DNA of 9,604 bases from an uncultured Alphaproteobacteria bacterium. GTDB lineage: Bacteria; Pseudomonadota; Alphaproteobacteria; Rhizobiales; Hyphomicrobiaceae. Of this stretch, positions 7,071-9,604 are shown piece after piece; the stretch's first letter is position 1; the number at the start of each line of letters is the position of its first letter. Below the pieces are notes generated by a model. It had not been told where the DNA came from. It did not search any database and saw only the letters and a list, made by a program, of their open reading frames with translations. The stretch covers positions 1 through 9,604 of the forward strand of contig CALFEM010000125.1 in the NCBI GenBank assembly GCA_937950105.1. The letters run 5' to 3'. Made by a program: the position numbers and the translations under genes.

Positions 7071-7325
7071 ATGGCGGCAAGCGTCGTTCCCCATCTCGCC
7101 AACGACCGCGGCGTCGAGAAGATCTTCGTCGGCGTCAAAGAGCTGCAGTGCATGGGCGCGCGCGCGCCCTATGATCATCCGCACGTGTACCTGGACATGG
7201 GCGGCGACGCGCAGATCATCTGCCCCTACTGCTCGACGCTCTACGTCTACGACGCGCGGCTGCACGCCGACGAGAGCGATCCCGCCGGCTGCCTCGTCGA
7301 CATGACGGGAGTCATGGCGGGCTGA
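7071..7325 (+). CDS. zf-CHCC zinc-finger domain protein (NDUFS6-like)
   Basis: This 84-residue protein is almost entirely a zf-CHCC domain (PF10276), the family that includes the mitochondrial complex I subunit NDUFS6. Expected zinc ligands are Cys27 (LQCMGARAP), His36 or His38 (YDHPHVYLDMG), and Cys51 and Cys54 (IICPYCSTLYVYD). In mitochondria the domain binds zinc and is needed for complex I assembly; the bacterial role is less clear, and there are no other nuo genes here. The ATG at 7071 is preferred over an upstream in-frame ATG at 6975, because the domain starts soon after and the upstream residues resemble leader sequence; a modest AGAGG lies about 10 nt upstream. It is followed 42 bp later by the monooxygenase on the same strand, so the two are probably co-transcribed. 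Confidence 0.9.
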   Translation: MAASVVPHLANDRGVEKIFVGVKELQCMGARAPYDHPHVYLDMGGDAQIICPYCSTLYVYDARLHADESDPAGCLVDMTGVMAG

Positions 7326-7367
7326 CCCCGCATCGGCGAGCCTGCTGCGCATAGCGGAGGCCCGACG

Positions 7368-8648
7368 ATGACCAACGACAGCCCGACCGGCACGATCTCC
7401 CCAGCAAGCGCGACGAACACGCCCACCCTCGAAACCGAGCCCTTGGTGCGCGATCCCGGCGCGCAGCCGGCGGGATTGGCCGCGCCTGTCCTGATCCTCG
7501 GCGGCGGCATCGGCGGCCTCGCCGCGGCGCTTTCCCTCGCCAGACGCGGCATCGCCTCGCACGTGCTCGAGCGGCGGCCGACCTTCAGCCCCGAGGGTGC
7601 CGGTATCCAGCTCGGCCCCAACGGCACCCGCATCCTCGCCGAGATCGGCGTCGCCGAAGCGCTCGATCCGCTCGCCGGCAAGCCGCACATCATCCACGTC
7701 CGCTCGGCCGCCACGGGCGATACACTCGCCAACCTGCCGCTCGGCGCCTGGGCGGCGGAACGCCACGGCGCGCCGTACTGGGTGACGCACCGCCGCGACC
7801 TGCACGGCGCCCTGCTCGCCACGGCGGAGAAGCAGCCGCTGATTTCCATCACCATGGGTTTCAACGCCGGCGCAATCCGCGACGAGGGCCGCGCGGTCAC
7901 CATCACCGAAACCGGCACCGGCAACGTCGTCGCGGGCGCCTGCCTGATCGCCGCCGACGGCCTGCGCTCGCAAGTCCGCCGCGACGTGTTCGCCGCGCCG
8001 CCGCCGCACTACGCCGGCAAGAGTTCCGCGCGTGCCGTGATCGCCGCCGAGGACCTGCCGCGCTCGCTGCGCGAGAACGCCACCGCCATCTGGCTCGCGC
8101 CGGGCGCCCACATCGTCCACTACCCGCTGCGCGGATCGAACGAGGTCGCCATCGTCTACACGCGCGACGATCGCACGCCGAGCGAGGACTGGAACGCCGA
8201 GGTGCCGCGCGAGTGGGTGCTCGACGGCTCGGGGCGCTTCGCCGAGGCGGCGCGCGCGCTGCTCGAGGTGCCGCGGCAGTGGCGCAAGTTGGCGCTGTAC
8301 GAGCTGGCGCCGCTGCCGCATTGGGTGAAGGGACGCATCGCGCTGCTCGGTGACGCCGCGCACCCGACGCTGCCGTTCCTCGCGCAGGGCGGCGTGCTGG
8401 CGCTGGAAGACGCCAGCGTGATCGCGCGCGAGATCGCCGCGCGTCCGGGCGATTGCGCTGCGGCGTTGGCCGCCTACGAGCGTGCGCGTATGGATCGCGC
8501 CACCCGCGTCGTGGCCGAGGCGAAGAAGAACGGCCGCATCTATCACCTCGATGGCGTGATGGCGCTGGCCCGCAACCTGACCATGAAGCTGACCCCGCCC
8601 GCCCGCCTGATGGCGCGCTACGACTGGGTGTACGGCTGGAAGGGGTAG
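7368..8648 (+). CDS. FAD-dependent monooxygenase (salicylate hydroxylase/UbiH-like)
   Basis: This 426-residue flavoprotein belongs to the group A aromatic hydroxylases (PF01494), which use NAD(P)H and O2 to hydroxylate aromatic rings. The Rossmann motif VLILGGGIGGLAAALSLARR (41-60) binds the ADP of FAD and is followed by the Glu of VLER. The DG motif is IAADGLRSQVR (Asp197), and the GD motif is LLGDAAHPTLPFLAQGG (Gly328-Asp329). Closest in style are 3-hydroxybenzoate 6-hydroxylase and salicylate 1-hydroxylase, but the ring substrate is uncertain and no ring-cleavage genes are in view. The start at 7368 is supported by GGAGG at 7356-7360, 7 nt upstream. It gives an unusual leader of about 40 residues rich in Ser, Thr, Pro and Ala before the FAD motif; most relatives begin only a few residues before it. 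The leader is not a hydrophobic signal peptide. It follows the zf-CHCC gene by 42 bp. Confidence 0.92.
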   Translation: MTNDSPTGTISPASATNTPTLETEPLVRDPGAQPAGLAAPVLILGGGIGGLAAALSLARRGIASHVLERRPTFSPEGAGIQLGPNGTRILAEIGVAEALDPLAGKPHIIHVRSAATGDTLANLPLGAWAAERHGAPYWVTHRRDLHGALLATAEKQPLISITMGFNAGAIRDEGRAVTITETGTGNVVAGACLIAADGLRSQVRRDVFAAPPPHYAGKSSARAVIAAEDLPRSLRENATAIWLAPGAHIVHYPLRGSNEVAIVYTRDDRTPSEDWNAEVPREWVLDGSGRFAEAARALLEVPRQWRKLALYELAPLPHWVKGRIALLGDAAHPTLPFLAQGGVLALEDASVIAREIAARPGDCAAALAAYERARMDRATRVVAEAKKNGRIYHLDGVMALARNLTMKLTPPARLMARYDWVYGWKG

Positions 8649-8971
8649 GGGTAGCGAGGGAGTGTGGGGAGGGGCCAGGTGGCGACACTCAAGGCGCCGA
8701 ACCGGGGCCGTGAGCGCGAGCCGCGCTCGCGGTCCGTGTCTATCTGGCCTCGGCCCCGCCCACGCGGCTCCGACCTGCCCCGCGGCAATGTCCGGTGCTG
8801 AAGCTGCCGCGGTCGCAGCCAGCCCGCACCGACGGTCCGCTCGTGACCCCAAGCGGTCCTGAGCTGATGCAGCACGGGCGGCGCGACACCCTTGAGAGTT
8901 ATGCTATGGGCCGGTGGCGACCAGACATCACCGTTCCCCACGAGTGCCCAGCTCTCAGCGGACATGGCCGT
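8649..8971. other. Intergenic gap, GC-rich with inverted repeats, no convincing gene
   Basis: No reading frame here resembles a protein family; the minus frame 8618-8965 is rich in Arg and Pro and antisense to the monooxygenase end. The stretch holds nested inverted repeats: GGGGCCG (8704-8710) pairs with CGGCCCC (8751-8757) and encloses GAGCGCG-AGC-CGCGCTC (8712-8728). No T run follows, so a classical intrinsic terminator is not supported, but the structure could still end the monooxygenase transcript. A 9-mer GGTGGCGAC occurs at 8678 and again at 8913. The region marks the change from GC-rich core sequence to the lower-GC TIR gene. Confidence 0.5.
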
Positions 8972-9604
8972 CTAGTTTGCCCGAGAAGCAATAAGCCTCT
9001 CTGCGGCTTGTTTTATTCCATCAGCAATATTTGCATATGCCTCATCTTGATCGACCCACGAAGTTACTGCTTTTCCATCTGTCGGTATCGCTTGCAATTT
9101 TGCGAAGGGAGCGCTCTTCCAAAGGCACGAGCGAAGGATTACTGGCACGACTACTGCTTCACCCTCCTCACTTCGTTCTAGAGCGCGCTCCATCTCTATG
9201 TCGTAGCAGTATTCGGAATTGATGAAGTCGATACTGACCAGCAAGAGAATTATGTCTGCGCGATCTAGATTCTTGGATATCTCGTCGCCCCAATCATCCC
9301 CTGGCTTAATCGCTCTATCATCCCAGGATTCAATAAGATGAAGACGCTTCAACGGCTGGAGATGCTGAAGCAGTTTCTTTTTGAGCGCTTCGTCAGCGTG
9401 ACTATATGAGACGAAGACTCGAAGCTTTTGGGAAACCTTGTCCTTAGCTATGCCAACGCTGCCACCCTGCCCTTTACCCAATACGATGGAATTACTCTCG
9501 ACGAGTTGGGTCTTTACGCGATTGTATCGCGCCTCGTCCCACTTGAGCGACTCTCGTAGTTTGGCGTTAGAGATGAGTCCTCCGTTCGCCAACTTGCTCA
9601 GCGA
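8972..9604 (-). CDS. Winged-helix/TIR domain protein, probably truncated at window edge
   Basis: The frame is open from the stop at 8972 to the right edge; the only start codon nearby is a TTG at 9592, and the codons beyond it (S-L-S-K) keep the frame open, so the true start is probably outside. Numbering from that TTG, residues 6-48 (LISNAKLRESLKWDEARYNR, then a GKGQGGSV wing) look like a winged helix. Residues 57-200 are a TIR domain: LRVFVSYSHADE (57-68), WDDRAIKPGDDWGDEI (90-105), ADIILLLVS (112-120), SEYCYDIEM (126-134) and VVVPVILR (147-154). The Glu133 region matches the position of the catalytic glutamate of NAD-cleaving TIRs. Bacterial TIR proteins often act in anti-phage defence, as in Thoeris or TIR-STING, but this one could equally be a lone TIR adaptor; partners lie outside the window. 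The sequence is clearly lower in GC than the rest (27 of 60 bases from 9001), suggesting transfer. Confidence 0.88.
   Translation of the reverse strand, partial: SLSKLANGGLISNAKLRESLKWDEARYNRVKTQLVESNSIVLGKGQGGSVGIAKDKVSQKLRVFVSYSHADEALKKKLLQHLQPLKRLHLIESWDDRAIKPGDDWGDEISKNLDRADIILLLVSIDFINSEYCYDIEMERALERSEEGEAVVVPVILRSCLWKSAPFAKLQAIPTDGKAVTSWVDQDEAYANIADGIKQAAERLIASRAN

Noticed and set aside
7002..8852. 616-codon minus-strand frame antisense to the monooxygenase and zf-CHCC genes
   Set aside because: Arg/Gly/His-rich shadow of well-recognised plus-strand genes with good ribosome binding sites.
8993..9016. AAGCC-N7-GGCTT stem followed by GTTTTATT, terminator-like on the plus strand
   Set aside because: The 5-bp stem is short and lies wholly inside the 3' coding end of the TIR gene.
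1..9604. CRISPR array, tRNA, rRNA, or insertion-sequence transposase
   Set aside because: Looked for repeat-spacer periodicity, tRNA T-loop signatures and transposase-like proteins on both strands and saw none.

Overview
The window reads as a chromosomal contig from a GC-rich alphaproteobacterium, most likely of the Hyphomicrobiales (Rhizobiales) group. Support comes from the gene types (extensin-like C-terminal domain lipoprotein, zf-CHCC zinc protein, DUF3365 haem protein), the high GC third-codon positions, and a CtrA-type half-site pair with clustered GANTC motifs, both characteristic of alphaproteobacterial cell-cycle control. The species cannot be named from the sequence. The first 47 bases are not genomic: they match the 3' part of the Illumina TruSeq/P5 adapter, so the left edge is an artefactual contig end.

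Layout. 48-3379 (+) is a 5'-truncated, fused HyuA-HyuB type hydantoinase/5-oxoprolinase. It converges with 3403-3831 (-), a small coiled-coil, highly charged protein of unknown function. 4002-4583 (+) is a secreted DUF3365 protein with a CxxCH haem motif; a CRP-like palindrome lies upstream and a strong intrinsic terminator (4614-4650) follows. 4736-5419 (-) is an extensin-family (M15-like fold) lipoprotein. 5420-5953 is a lower-GC, origin-like stretch. It holds a CtrA-type site, one consensus and one near-consensus DnaA box flanking three GANTC motifs, and ten same-orientation copies of YTGCGT in 178 bp. The right part of this stretch overlaps a small, apparently frameshifted gene (5791-6133, -). 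6166-6918 (-) is an alpha/beta hydrolase whose start is best placed at a TTG with a good ribosome binding site. It diverges from a probable two-gene operon of a zf-CHCC zinc protein (7071-7325) and an FAD-dependent aromatic-ring hydroxylase-like monooxygenase (7368-8648). After a 323-bp gap without a convincing gene, the right edge holds a visibly lower-GC gene for a winged-helix/TIR protein (8972 to the edge, -), which probably runs off the window and may belong to a defence locus.

Most genes here look like ordinary chromosomal metabolic or envelope genes with no shared pathway; only zf-CHCC plus monooxygenase look co-transcribed. The two parts that deserve attention are the 5440-5900 region, where replication or cell-cycle type motifs cluster around an unexplained short direct-repeat array, and the TIR gene at the right edge, whose partners lie outside the window. 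No complete new system can be demonstrated from this sequence alone.
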